A stretch of DNA of 64,000 nucleotides from assembly GCF_902498915.1 (NCBI RefSeq), contig NZ_CABVLQ010000001.1; one strand, written 5' to 3'. The position numbers and the translations under genes are program-made. The stretch is from Escherichia ruysiae. Lineage in GTDB: Bacteria > Pseudomonadota > Gammaproteobacteria > Enterobacterales > Enterobacteriaceae. Positions 46,498 through 55,447 of the stretch are shown piece after piece (within the stretch, counting starts at the first letter, position 1; each line of letters begins with the position of its first letter). Below the pieces are notes generated by a model. The model was not told the origin of the DNA. It saw only the letters and a list, made by a program, of their open reading frames with translations, and did not search any database.

Positions 46498-48027
46498 ATG
46501 TTATTACCCTGGTTAATACTAATCCCCTTTATCGGCGGCTTCCTGTGCTGGCAGACCGAACGCTTTGGCGTCAAGGTGCCGCGCTGGATCGCGCTGATCA
46601 CCATGGGATTGACGCTGGCGCTGTCGCTGCAACTGTGGTTGCAGGGCGGTTATTCACTGACGCAATCCGCCGGAATTCCACAGTGGCAGTCTGAATTCGA
46701 CATGCCGTGGATCCCGCGTTTTGGAATCTCTATCCATCTCGCCATTGATGGTCTGTCGCTGCTGATGGTCGTCCTGACCGGTCTGCTCGGCGTGCTGGCG
46801 GTACTTTGCTCGTGGAATGAGATCGAAAAATATCAGGGCTTCTTCCACCTCAACCTGATGTGGATCCTGGGCGGCGTTATCGGCGTGTTCCTTGCCATCG
46901 ACATGTTCCTGTTCTTCTTCTTCTGGGAAATGATGCTGGTGCCGATGTACTTCCTGATCGCACTGTGGGGGCATAAAGCCTCTGACGGTAAAACGCGTAT
47001 CACGGCGGCAACCAAGTTCTTCATTTACACCCAGGCGAGTGGTCTGGTGATGTTGATCGCCATCCTGGCGCTGGTTTTTGTTCACTACAATGCGACTGGC
47101 GTCTGGACCTTCAACTATGAAGAGTTGCTGAATACGCCAATGTCCAGCGGTGTGGAATATCTGCTGATGCTGGGCTTCTTCATCGCCTTTGCGGTGAAAA
47201 TGCCGGTGGTTCCACTGCACGGCTGGCTGCCGGATGCGCACTCCCAGGCACCGACTGCCGGTTCCGTTGACCTCGCGGGGATCTTGCTGAAAACCGCCGC
47301 TTACGGTCTGCTGCGTTTCTCCCTGCCGCTGTTCCCGAACGCGTCGGCAGAGTTCGCGCCAATCGCTATGTGGCTGGGTGTTATCGGCATCTTCTACGGT
47401 GCGTGGATGGCCTTCGCTCAGACCGATATCAAACGTCTGATCGCCTACACCTCGGTTTCCCACATGGGCTTCGTGCTGATTGCTATCTACACCGGCAGCC
47501 AGTTGGCCTACCAGGGCGCGGTAATTCAGATGATTGCGCACGGCTTGTCGGCGGCGGGTCTGTTTATTCTCTGCGGTCAGCTCTATGAACGTATCCATAC
47601 CCGCGACATGCGCATGATGGGCGGTCTGTGGAGCAAGATGAAATGGCTGCCAGCACTGTCGCTGTTCTTTGCGGTGGCAACGCTTGGGATGCCAGGCACC
47701 GGTAACTTCGTCGGCGAATTTATGATTCTGTTCGGCAGCTTCCAGGTTGTGCCGGTGATTACCGTTATCTCTACCTTTGGGCTGGTCTTTGCATCTGTTT
47801 ATTCGCTGGCGATGTTGCATCGCGCTTACTTCGGTAAAGCGAAAAGCCAGATTGCCAGCCAGGAACTGCCAGGGATGTCGCTGCGTGAGCTGTTTATGAT
47901 CCTGTTGCTGGTGGTGCTGCTGGTACTGCTGGGCTTCTATCCGCAGCCGATTCTGGATACCTCGCACTCCGCGATTGGCAATATCCAGCAGTGGTTTGTT
48001 AATTCCGTTACTACTACAAGGCCGTAA
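46498..48027 (+). CDS. nuoM: NADH-quinone oxidoreductase subunit M
   Basis: 509 residues, K-12 length. Antiporter-like proton pump; landmarks FFFWEMMLVPMYFLIALWGH with the key Glu, and LHGWLPDAHSQAPTAGSVDL. RBS AGGAGTAAATATAAGGG lies upstream of ATG 46498. Followed 6 bases later by nuoN. Confidence 0.98.
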   Translation: MLLPWLILIPFIGGFLCWQTERFGVKVPRWIALITMGLTLALSLQLWLQGGYSLTQSAGIPQWQSEFDMPWIPRFGISIHLAIDGLSLLMVVLTGLLGVLAVLCSWNEIEKYQGFFHLNLMWILGGVIGVFLAIDMFLFFFFWEMMLVPMYFLIALWGHKASDGKTRITAATKFFIYTQASGLVMLIAILALVFVHYNATGVWTFNYEELLNTPMSSGVEYLLMLGFFIAFAVKMPVVPLHGWLPDAHSQAPTAGSVDLAGILLKTAAYGLLRFSLPLFPNASAEFAPIAMWLGVIGIFYGAWMAFAQTDIKRLIAYTSVSHMGFVLIAIYTGSQLAYQGAVIQMIAHGLSAAGLFILCGQLYERIHTRDMRMMGGLWSKMKWLPALSLFFAVATLGMPGTGNFVGEFMILFGSFQVVPVITVISTFGLVFASVYSLAMLHRAYFGKAKSQIASQELPGMSLRELFMILLLVVLLVLLGFYPQPILDTSHSAIGNIQQWFVNSVTTTRP

Positions 48028-48033
48028 ATCGCC

Positions 48034-49491
48034 ATGACAATAACTCCACAAAACCTGATCGCACTGCTACCGTTGCTGATCGTCGGCTTGACGGTGGTGG
48101 TTGTGATGCTCTCCATTGCGTGGCGACGCAATCATTTCCTCAACGCTACGCTCTCGGTTATTGGGCTTAACGCGGCGCTGGTTTCGCTCTGGTTTGTCGG
48201 CCAGGCTGGCGCTATGGACGTTACGCCGCTGATGCGCGTTGATGGTTTCGCCATGCTTTATACCGGGCTGGTCCTGCTGGCGAGCCTCGCCACCTGTACT
48301 TTCGCCTACCCGTGGCTTGAAGGCTATAACGACAACAAGGACGAGTTCTACCTGTTGGTGTTAATTGCCGCGCTGGGCGGGATCTTGCTGGCGAATGCCA
48401 ACCATCTGGCGTCTCTGTTCCTCGGTATCGAACTGATCTCTTTGCCGCTGTTTGGCCTGGTCGGTTACGCTTTCCGTCAGAAACGTTCGCTGGAAGCCAG
48501 TATCAAATACACCATCCTTTCTGCCGCAGCATCTTCTTTCCTGCTGTTCGGTATGGCGCTGGTGTATGCACAGTCTGGTGACCTGTCGTTTGTCGCGCTG
48601 GGTAAAAACCTCGGCGACGGTATGCTCAACGAGCCGCTGTTGCTGGCAGGTTTTGGCCTGATGATTGTCGGCCTCGGCTTCAAACTCTCTCTGGTTCCGT
48701 TCCACCTGTGGACGCCAGACGTATACCAGGGCGCGCCTGCGCCGGTTTCCACTTTCCTGGCGACGGCGAGTAAAATCGCTATCTTCGGTGTGGTGATGCG
48801 TCTGTTCCTTTACGCACCGGTGGGTGACAGCGAAGCGATTCGCGTGGTGCTGGCGATTATCGCCTTTGCCTCCATCATCTTCGGTAACCTGATGGCGCTG
48901 AGCCAGACCAACATCAAACGTCTGCTCGGTTACTCGTCTATCTCTCACCTCGGCTATCTGCTGGTGGCGCTGATTGCGCTGCAAACCGGCGAGATGTCGA
49001 TGGAAGCGGTAGGGGTTTACCTGGCCGGTTATCTGTTCAGCAGCCTCGGTGCGTTCGGTGTGGTCAGCCTGATGTCCAGCCCGTACCGTGGCCCGGATGC
49101 TGATTCCCTGTTCTCTTACCGTGGTCTGTTCTGGCATCGCCCGATACTCGCGGCAGTGATGACGGTGATGATGCTGTCGCTGGCAGGTATTCCGATGACG
49201 CTGGGCTTTATCGGTAAGTTCTATGTGCTGGCTGTCGGTGTCCAGGCACACCTGTGGTGGCTGGTGGGCGCCGTGGTTGTCGGTTCGGCAATCGGCCTCT
49301 ACTACTACCTGCGCGTGGCGGTGAGCCTGTACCTTCATGGTTCAGAACAGCCAAACCGTGATGCGCCGTCAGACTGGCAGTACACAGCAGGTGGTATCGT
49401 GGTGCTGATCTCTGCCCTGCTGGTTCTGGTGCTGGGTGTATGGCCGCAACCGCTGATTAGCATTGTGCGTTTGGCAATGCCGATGATGTGA
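48034..49491 (+). CDS. nuoN: NADH-quinone oxidoreductase subunit N
   Basis: 485 residues, the full-length form with the N-terminal helices. Antiporter-like subunit; landmarks SLFLGIELISLPLFGLVGY and FKLSLVPFHLWTPDVYQG. Last gene of the nuo operon; a strong terminator follows. In K-12 yfbP, yfbO and yfbN come next; here yfbM is only 68 bases away. Confidence 0.97.
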   Translation: MTITPQNLIALLPLLIVGLTVVVVMLSIAWRRNHFLNATLSVIGLNAALVSLWFVGQAGAMDVTPLMRVDGFAMLYTGLVLLASLATCTFAYPWLEGYNDNKDEFYLLVLIAALGGILLANANHLASLFLGIELISLPLFGLVGYAFRQKRSLEASIKYTILSAAASSFLLFGMALVYAQSGDLSFVALGKNLGDGMLNEPLLLAGFGLMIVGLGFKLSLVPFHLWTPDVYQGAPAPVSTFLATASKIAIFGVVMRLFLYAPVGDSEAIRVVLAIIAFASIIFGNLMALSQTNIKRLLGYSSISHLGYLLVALIALQTGEMSMEAVGVYLAGYLFSSLGAFGVVSLMSSPYRGPDADSLFSYRGLFWHRPILAAVMTVMMLSLAGIPMTLGFIGKFYVLAVGVQAHLWWLVGAVVVGSAIGLYYYLRVAVSLYLHGSEQPNRDAPSDWQYTAGGIVVLISALLVLVLGVWPQPLISIVRLAMPMM

Positions 49492-49515
49492 GTCGTCAGT
49501 CAGTAAGCTGAGAAA

Positions 49516-49542
49516 GCCGCCGACATGTTCGGCGGTTTTTTT
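49516..49542 (+). terminator. Terminator of the nuo operon
   Basis: CCGCCGA and TTCGGCGG form a 7-8 bp stem with a short CATG loop, followed by seven T residues, 25 bases after the nuoN stop and facing yfbM. Confidence 0.88.
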
Positions 49543-49559
49543 ATGGTGCCCTGACACCA

Positions 49560-50063
49560 TCACCCAACAATAACCGTCAGCGCATGATTCCCTTGCCGCA
49601 GCATACGTCGATACGCACTAATCAGTTTTTCCATATCAAGCATGATCGAAGCAAAGAGTTGCCCCTCTAACTCCTCTGAAAAGGTCACTCCCGGATAAAT
49701 ATCCATTTCATTGAGTCGCTTAATGGAAAACTGTTTACGCAGTTCATTTCGGTCGAGTGCCTCCAGTCGGTCAATAGTGGCGGCTAACTCCTGATTCCAG
49801 GTCAATCCCAGGAAACCATCGATGCCATCTTCGAGACTATGTTCACCGAGCACCGCACGACTCAGCGGATCATTCTTCGCTGGATCAAAAGCAGAGGTGC
49901 CCGTCAGGCCAAAATGTAAAAAGTCCCAGCGTTTATCAATATCCAGTCGCCTTGAGCCTGAAATCGTTTCATGAATATCGTCCATTAAAGATTTCTCATT
50001 AGACTCAATCAACTTGTTGGCCTTTTCTGAGTTAATTTCCGCAAAATACGCAATCATTCCCAT
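49560..50063 (-). CDS. yfbM: YfbM, DUF1877 protein
   Basis: 167 residues from ATG 50063 (MGMIAYFAEIN), the K-12 start; 22 upstream in-frame codons carry no RBS. A small soluble DUF1877 protein; members are structural-genomics proteins without known function, often found near immunity or toxin-like genes. In this window the gene lies directly after nuoN because yfbN, yfbO and yfbP are absent. Confidence 0.9.
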   Translation of the reverse strand: MGMIAYFAEINSEKANKLIESNEKSLMDDIHETISGSRRLDIDKRWDFLHFGLTGTSAFDPAKNDPLSRAVLGEHSLEDGIDGFLGLTWNQELAATIDRLEALDRNELRKQFSIKRLNEMDIYPGVTFSEELEGQLFASIMLDMEKLISAYRRMLRQGNHALTVIVG

Positions 50064-50164
50064 CTTATTTCTCCCGTCAGATTTCCTTTTGCGCATCTTA
50101 AAACAGACGGGGGGAAATAAAATATACAAGCTGCTTTTTCTGGAGCCGCTTCGAGAAAATTTTA

Positions 50165-50380
50165 TTATTTACTGTTGTACAACAAGGTTATAACACCATC
50201 CACCACCTGCGCCATTTTCTGATAGTTCAGTCTGTCTGCGGTATCACCGGGCAGGTGATATTGTTTATTACGATAAAAAGCGGTGTCTGTAATCATGACG
50301 GCGGGGATATCTTGCTGCCAGTAATTAAGATGGTCAGAGAAATCGACACCGGGAATAAAACCAGGACATAGGCGAGTCTG
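50165..50380 (-). pseudogene. yfbL: Remnant of yfbL (M28-family peptidase), C-terminal end only
   Basis: Minus-strand open frame of about 71 codons with no start codon and an in-frame stop at its 5' edge (50381-50383). It reads QTRLCPGFIPGVDFSDHLNY..., then ITDTAFYRNKQYHLPGDTA, then VVDGVITLLYNSK-stop. The S-D-H-L-x-Y-W, M-I-T-D-T-A and Y-H-x-x-x-D-T-A-D-x-L-N-Y pattern is the C-terminal end of M28 zinc aminopeptidases. It is followed upstream (toward rbn) by unrelated AT-rich DNA, so the first three quarters of the gene, and the K-12 neighbours yfbK and elaD, have been lost here. Confidence 0.85.
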
Positions 50381-50472
50381 TTATTTATCACTATTAATGA
50401 TAAATATCATGCTCAAATATATTGTTGGCTTGATAGATTTATATAAAAGTAGCCTGAGTCATTGGCTGATGA

Positions 50473-50494
50473 AACAGGGCGATTTTGCCCTGTT
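50473..50494 (-). terminator. Hairpin after rbn
   Basis: AACAGGGC and GCCCTGTT form a perfect 8-bp stem with a 6-base loop, just downstream of the rbn stop on the minus strand. No clear T run follows, so terminator strength is uncertain. Confidence 0.5.
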
Positions 50495-50510
50495 ATCAAT
50501 TAATTAAAAA

Positions 50511-51428
50511 TTATACGTGAAACACCGCGAAATCGCTCGCCAGTTCTGTTGCCGGGAAAATTGCCCGGCACTCGCGTAATAAATGCTGACAGCCTTTATC
50601 ATCATAGCGTGAGCTGACGTGAGTAATGATCAATTTGCCGACACCCGCCTCACGAGCCAGAGTCGCCGCCTGACGGCTTGAACTGTGCCCACGACTGTTG
50701 GCTTTGGCTTCCATCTCCATATCCAGCGTTGTTTCGTGAACCATTATGTCGACACCTTTAGCAAGATCGATTGCGGCATCGCAAGGGCCGGTATCACCGA
50801 AAATGGCGATTGATTTACCCGGTGTAGGCGCGGATAAGTAATCAGCGCCGTTAATCTGCCGACCGTCTTCCAGCGTGACTGTTTTGCCTTTTTTCAAATC
50901 CTGGAACAGCGGACCCGGTTGTACGCCGGCATCTTTTAACGCCTGGGCATTCAGCGCGCCTGGTTTATCATGTTCTTCAATACGATAGCCGTAACACTCC
51001 AGTGGATGTTCCATTGGATATGCCGTTACCTTGCGCAGGCCATCATCAACTATTTCTCCTGCCGTAATTTCAACAATTTCCAGCGGATAATCGGTCCATG
51101 AGCCGCTAATGCGTAACGCTGTCTCAACAAATTCGCGGATACCTTTCGGACCATAAATCGTTAATGGTTGCACAATGCCTGACATGGAACGACTGCATAG
51201 CAACCCGGGCAAGCCAAAAAGGTGATCGCCATGAAGATGGCTTATAAAAATCTTGTCCAGTTTTCCAGGGTTAAATGCCGTGTGCAACATCTGGTGTTGT
51301 GTACCTTCACCACAGTCAAATAACCAAAGCCCGGCTTGCGTCGGATGTTGCAGATTAAGCAATATGGCTGTGACATTACGTGTCCGGGTCGGAACACCTG
51401 CTGAAGTGCCTAAAAAAATTAATTCCAT
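50511..51428 (-). CDS. rbn: Ribonuclease BN (RNase BN/ElaC)
   Basis: 305 residues. Metallo-beta-lactamase-fold tRNA 3'-processing nuclease (RNase Z family). Motif II SHLHGDHLFGLPGLL provides zinc ligands, with later His and Asp ligands at GDTGPCD and the C-terminal ITHVSSRY. Acts on tRNA 3' ends and as a dual exo/endoribonuclease in E. coli. Against remembered K-12 Rbn it shows around 20 changes, more than nearby genes. Its minus-strand neighbours yfbK and elaD are missing. Confidence 0.95.
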   Translation of the reverse strand: MELIFLGTSAGVPTRTRNVTAILLNLQHPTQAGLWLFDCGEGTQHQMLHTAFNPGKLDKIFISHLHGDHLFGLPGLLCSRSMSGIVQPLTIYGPKGIREFVETALRISGSWTDYPLEIVEITAGEIVDDGLRKVTAYPMEHPLECYGYRIEEHDKPGALNAQALKDAGVQPGPLFQDLKKGKTVTLEDGRQINGADYLSAPTPGKSIAIFGDTGPCDAAIDLAKGVDIMVHETTLDMEMEAKANSRGHSSSRQAATLAREAGVGKLIITHVSSRYDDKGCQHLLRECRAIFPATELASDFAVFHV

Positions 51429-51492
51429 GAGTTCATCACGCTGCTGAAAATATTCCGGCTAGTATAAAGCAAACAGCACAAAGGAGCCTTCC

Positions 51493-51954
51493 ATGATCGA
51501 CTGGCAAGATCTGCATCATTCTGATTTATCCGTTTCTCAGCTTTATGCCTTATTACAACTGCGTTGTGCGGTATTTGTAGTGGAACAAAACTGTCCTTAC
51601 CAGGATATCGATGGTGACGATCTGGAGGGAGAAAATCGCCACATTCTCGGTTGGCATAACGGGACACTGGTGGCGTATGCGAGGATTCTGAAAAGTGACG
51701 ACGAACTGCAACCCGTCGTGATTGGTCGGGTGATTGTCAGCGAAGACTTACGCGGCGAAAAAATCGGTCAACAATTGATGAGTAAGGCGCTGGAATCGTG
51801 TACTCGCCACTGGCCGGAGAAGCCGATTTATCTGGGGGCGCAGGCGCATTTACAAAACTTTTATGGGCAATTTGGTTTCATCCCTGTGACCGATATTTAT
51901 GAGGAAGATGGTATTCCGCATATCGGGATGGCGCGCGAGGTTATTCAGGCGTAA
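51493..51954 (+). CDS. elaA: ElaA, GNAT family N-acetyltransferase
   Basis: 153 residues, K-12 length. GNAT fold: acetyl-CoA-binding pyrophosphate loop near EDLRGEKIGQQLMSKAL, and conserved YLGAQAHLQNFYGQFGF toward the C-terminus. Physiological target unknown. Divergent from rbn (64-bp gap). It differs from remembered K-12 ElaA at roughly 20 sites, again above the local level. Confidence 0.93.
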   Translation: MIDWQDLHHSDLSVSQLYALLQLRCAVFVVEQNCPYQDIDGDDLEGENRHILGWHNGTLVAYARILKSDDELQPVVIGRVIVSEDLRGEKIGQQLMSKALESCTRHWPEKPIYLGAQAHLQNFYGQFGFIPVTDIYEEDGIPHIGMAREVIQA

Positions 51955-52008
51955 TCGATAACCGTTGTCTATAGTTAGTGGCAGGTTTTACGCAAATGGA
52001 GAACGATA

Positions 52009-52314
52009 ATGTCTAATCAGTTTGGTGATACACGTATCGATGACGACCTGACGTTGCTGAGTGAAACACTTGAAGAGGTACTACGTTCCTCTGGCGATCC
52101 CGCCGATCAAAAATATGTTGAGTTAAAGGCGCGTGCAGAAAAGGCGCTGGATGATGTGAAAAAAAGGGTAAGCCAGGCTTCTGACAGTTATTACTATCGG
52201 GCGAAGCAGGCGGTTTATCGCGCCGATGACTACGTCCACGAAAAACCCTGGCAGGGAATTGGCGTTGGCGCGGCTGTTGGACTGGTATTAGGACTGTTGC
52301 TGGCTCGCCGTTAA
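52009..52314 (+). CDS. elaB: ElaB, tail-anchored stress protein
   Basis: 101 residues, apparently identical to K-12 ElaB. Coiled-coil-rich cytosolic part (about 1-80) and a C-terminal membrane anchor with GxxxG packing (WQGIGVGAAVGLVLGLLLARR). YqjD/ElaB/YgaM family: ribosome-associated in stationary phase, RpoS-dependent. Follows elaA by 54 bases. Confidence 0.95.
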   Translation: MSNQFGDTRIDDDLTLLSETLEEVLRSSGDPADQKYVELKARAEKALDDVKKRVSQASDSYYYRAKQAVYRADDYVHEKPWQGIGVGAAVGLVLGLLLARR

Positions 52315-52328
52315 AACCTCCCTACACT

Positions 52329-52357
52329 GGGGTACTGCATTTTTTCTGTAGTACCCC
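52329..52357 (+). terminator. Hairpin between elaB and menF
   Basis: GGGGTACTGCA pairs with TGTAGTACCCC (11 bp, one G-T pair) with a T-rich loop (TTTTTTC). The T tract is in the loop rather than after the stem, so this is either an atypical terminator or a stable 3' end of the elaB mRNA. Confidence 0.5.
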
Positions 52358-52392
52358 GTATAATGTGAGGCTTTTAACAGGGAGAGGTCCGC

Positions 52393-53688
52393 GTGCAATC
52401 ACTTACTACGGCGCTGGAAAATCTACTGCGCCATTTGTCGCAAGAGATTCCGGCGACACCCGGCATTCGGGTTTTCGACATTCCTTTCCCTCTCAATGAC
52501 GCTTTTGATGCCTTAAGCTGGCAGGCCAGTCAGCAAACGTATCCGCAATTTTACTGGCAACAACGTAATGGCGATGAAGAAGCTGCCGTGCTGGGCGCAA
52601 TCACCCGCTTTACGTCGTTGGATCAGGCGCAACGTTTTCTTCGTCAGTATCCGGAACACACCGACTTACGCATCTGGGGATTGAATGCGTTTGACCCGTC
52701 GCAGGGTAATCTACTTTTACCACGTCTGGAATGGCGACGCTGTGGCGGTAAAGCCACGCTACGGCTGACGCTATTCAGTGAAAATTCCCTTCAGCACGAT
52801 GCAGTTAAGGCAAAAGAATTTATCGCCACACTGGCGAATATTAAACCTTTGCCCGCGTTACGTTTAACCACCACGAAAGAACAACACTGGCCGGACAAAA
52901 CTGGCTGGACGCGATTAATCGAACTGGCAACGAAAACCATCGCTGAAGGTGAGCTCGACAAAGTGGTTCTTGCTCGGGCGACTGACCTGCATTTCGCAAG
53001 TCCGGTCAATGCGGCGGCGATGATGGCTGCCAGTCGTCGGCTCAATCTGAACTGCTATCATTTTTACATGGCCTTTGATGGCGAAAATGCTTTTCTTGGC
53101 TCAACGCCTGAGCGGCTATGGCGGCGGCGAGACAAAGCTCTGCGTACCGAAGCCCTGGCGGGAACGGTAGCAAATCATTCTGATGATAAGCAGGCGCAAC
53201 AGTTGGGTGAGTGGCTGATGGCGGATGATAAAAACCAGCGCGAGAACATGCTGGTGGTGGAAGATATCTGCCAACGATTGCAGGCCGATACCCAGACGCT
53301 GGATGTGTTACCGCCGCAGGTACTGCGCCTGCGTAAAGTGCAGCATCTGCGCCGCTGTATCTGGACTTCACTCAACAAAGCGGATGATGTGATCTGTTTA
53401 CATCAGTTGCAGCCAACGGCAGCCGTTGCTGGCTTACCGCGCGATCTGGCGCGGCAGTTCATCGCCCGGCACGAACCGTTCACCCGTGAATGGTATGCCG
53501 GTTCTGCGGGTTATCTCTCATTACAACAAAGCGAATTCTGCGTTTCCCTGCGCTCGGCGAAAATCAGTGACAATGTGGTGCGATTATATGCCGGAGCAGG
53601 CATTGTCCGAGGCTCAGACCCCGAGCAGGAGTGGCAGGAAATCGACAACAAAGCAGCAGGGTTGCGAACATTATTACAAATGGAATAG
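52393..53688 (+). CDS. menF: Isochorismate synthase MenF
   Basis: 431 residues from GTG 52393 with GGGAGAGGT as RBS. First enzyme of the classical menaquinone route: chorismate to isochorismate, Mg-dependent. Catalytic Lys190 (ELDKVVLARAT) and Glu240 (FLGSTPER) are in place, with the usual MST-fold motifs EALAGTVAN and GSAGYLS later. Starts the menFDHBCE operon. Confidence 0.97.
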   Translation: MQSLTTALENLLRHLSQEIPATPGIRVFDIPFPLNDAFDALSWQASQQTYPQFYWQQRNGDEEAAVLGAITRFTSLDQAQRFLRQYPEHTDLRIWGLNAFDPSQGNLLLPRLEWRRCGGKATLRLTLFSENSLQHDAVKAKEFIATLANIKPLPALRLTTTKEQHWPDKTGWTRLIELATKTIAEGELDKVVLARATDLHFASPVNAAAMMAASRRLNLNCYHFYMAFDGENAFLGSTPERLWRRRDKALRTEALAGTVANHSDDKQAQQLGEWLMADDKNQRENMLVVEDICQRLQADTQTLDVLPPQVLRLRKVQHLRRCIWTSLNKADDVICLHQLQPTAAVAGLPRDLARQFIARHEPFTREWYAGSAGYLSLQQSEFCVSLRSAKISDNVVRLYAGAGIVRGSDPEQEWQEIDNKAAGLRTLLQME

Positions 53689-53776
53689 TAATGAGTCGCA
53701 TCATTACCGATTCATATCAATAATCTATTTTTGTAGCTCCTTATACTTAGCCGCAATATTGATACCGGACAAACTC

Positions 53777-55447
53777 ATGTCAGTAAGCGCATTTAACCGA
53801 CGCTGGGCGGCGGTCATTCTGGAAGCATTAACGCGTCATGGCGTCAGACACGTCTGCATTGCCCCTGGCTCTCGTTCTACGCCGTTAACGTTAGCGGCGG
53901 CGGAAAATTCTGCATTCATCCACCACACCCATTTTGATGAGCGTGGGCTGGGGCATCTGGCACTGGGGCTGGCGAAGGTCAGCAAACAGCCGGTGGCGGT
54001 GATAGTGACTTCCGGCACGGCGGTGGCAAATCTCTACCCGGCACTGATTGAAGCGGGGTTAACCGGAGAGAAACTGATCCTCTTAACCGCCGATCGCCCG
54101 CCGGAACTGATTGACTGCGGCGCGAATCAGGCGATTCGCCAGCCGGGAATGTTCGCCTCTCACCCCATGCATAGCATTTCACTACCGCGTCCGACCCAGG
54201 ATATTCCCGCTCGCTGGCTGGTATCCACCATCGACCATGCTCTCGGTACTTTGCATACTGGCGGAGTCCATATCAACTGCCCGTTTGCTGAACCGTTGTA
54301 TGGCGAGATGGACGACACCGGGCTTAGCTGGCAACAACGTCTGGGCGACTGGTGGCAGGACGATAAACCGTGGCTGCGTGAAGCGCCTCGTCTGGAAAGT
54401 GAAAAACAGCGCGACTGGTTCTTCTGGCGGCAAAAGCGCGGTGTGGTCGTTGCGGGTCGCATGAGTGCGGAAGAGGGCAAAAAAGTCGCCCTGTGGGCGC
54501 AAACTCTTGGCTGGCCGCTGATTGGCGACGTACTGTCGCAAACCGGGCAGCCGCTGCCGTGTGCCGATCTCTGGTTAGGCAATGCCAAAGCGATCAGCGA
54601 GTTACAGCAGGCGCAGATTGTGGTGCAACTGGGGAGCAGCCTGACCGGCAAACGGTTACTGCAATGGCAGGCAAGTTGTGAGCCGGAAGAGTACTGGATT
54701 GTTGATAATATCGAAGGGCGACTCGACCCGGCGCACCATCGTGGACGTCGGCTGATTGCTAATATCGCCGACTGGCTGGAACTGCATCCGGCAGAAAAAC
54801 GCCAGCCCTGGTGCGTTGATATCCCGCGTCTGGCTGAACAGGCAATGCAGGCGGTTGTGGCGCGCCGAGATGCATTTGGTGAAGCGCAACTGGCGCACCG
54901 CATCAGCGACTATCTGCCGGAACAGGGGCAACTGTTTGTCGGTAACAGCCTGGTGGTGCGTCTGATTGATGCGCTCTCGCAACTTCCGGCAGGTTATCCG
55001 GTTTACAGCAACCGTGGAGCCAGCGGTATTGACGGACTGCTCTCTACCGTCGCAGGTGTTCAGCGGGCGAGCGGTAAACCCACGCTGGCGATTGTTGGCG
55101 ATCTTTCCGCACTTTACGACCTGAACGCACTGGCGTTACTGCGTCAGGTTTCCGCGCCGCTGGTATTAATTGTGGTAAACAACAACGGCGGGCAAATTTT
55201 CTCGCTGCTACCAACGCCGACAAGCGGGCGCGAGCGTTTCTATCTGATGCCGCAAAACGTCCATTTTGATCATGCTGCCGCGATGTTTGAGCTGAAATAT
55301 CATCGCCCGCAAAACTGGCAGGAACTTGAAGCGGCGCTTGCCGACGCCTGGCGCACCCCGACCACCACCGTGATTGAGATGGTGGTTAACGACACCGATG
55401 GCGCACAGACCCTCCAGCAATTGCTGGCGCAGGTAAGCCATTTATGA
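53777..55447 (+). CDS. menD: MenD, SEPHCHC synthase
   Basis: 556 residues from ATG 53777; longer in-frame ATGs upstream run through the menF end and were rejected. Thiamine-diphosphate enzyme that joins 2-oxoglutarate-derived succinic semialdehyde to isochorismate. The TPP-activating glutamate is Glu55 (HFDERGLGH); the TPP/Mg motif is GDLSALYDLNALALL near the C-terminus, and the isochorismate site SRSTPLT is at 32-38. menH starts inside its last codons. Confidence 0.97.
   Translation: MSVSAFNRRWAAVILEALTRHGVRHVCIAPGSRSTPLTLAAAENSAFIHHTHFDERGLGHLALGLAKVSKQPVAVIVTSGTAVANLYPALIEAGLTGEKLILLTADRPPELIDCGANQAIRQPGMFASHPMHSISLPRPTQDIPARWLVSTIDHALGTLHTGGVHINCPFAEPLYGEMDDTGLSWQQRLGDWWQDDKPWLREAPRLESEKQRDWFFWRQKRGVVVAGRMSAEEGKKVALWAQTLGWPLIGDVLSQTGQPLPCADLWLGNAKAISELQQAQIVVQLGSSLTGKRLLQWQASCEPEEYWIVDNIEGRLDPAHHRGRRLIANIADWLELHPAEKRQPWCVDIPRLAEQAMQAVVARRDAFGEAQLAHRISDYLPEQGQLFVGNSLVVRLIDALSQLPAGYPVYSNRGASGIDGLLSTVAGVQRASGKPTLAIVGDLSALYDLNALALLRQVSAPLVLIVVNNNGGQIFSLLPTPTSGRERFYLMPQNVHFDHAAAMFELKYHRPQNWQELEAALADAWRTPTTTVIEMVVNDTDGAQTLQQLLAQVSHL

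Noticed and set aside
53426..53776. Upstream extension of menD by 117 codons
   Set aside because: It reads through the menF 3' end in another frame; the known MenD start (MSVSAFNRR) is at 53777.
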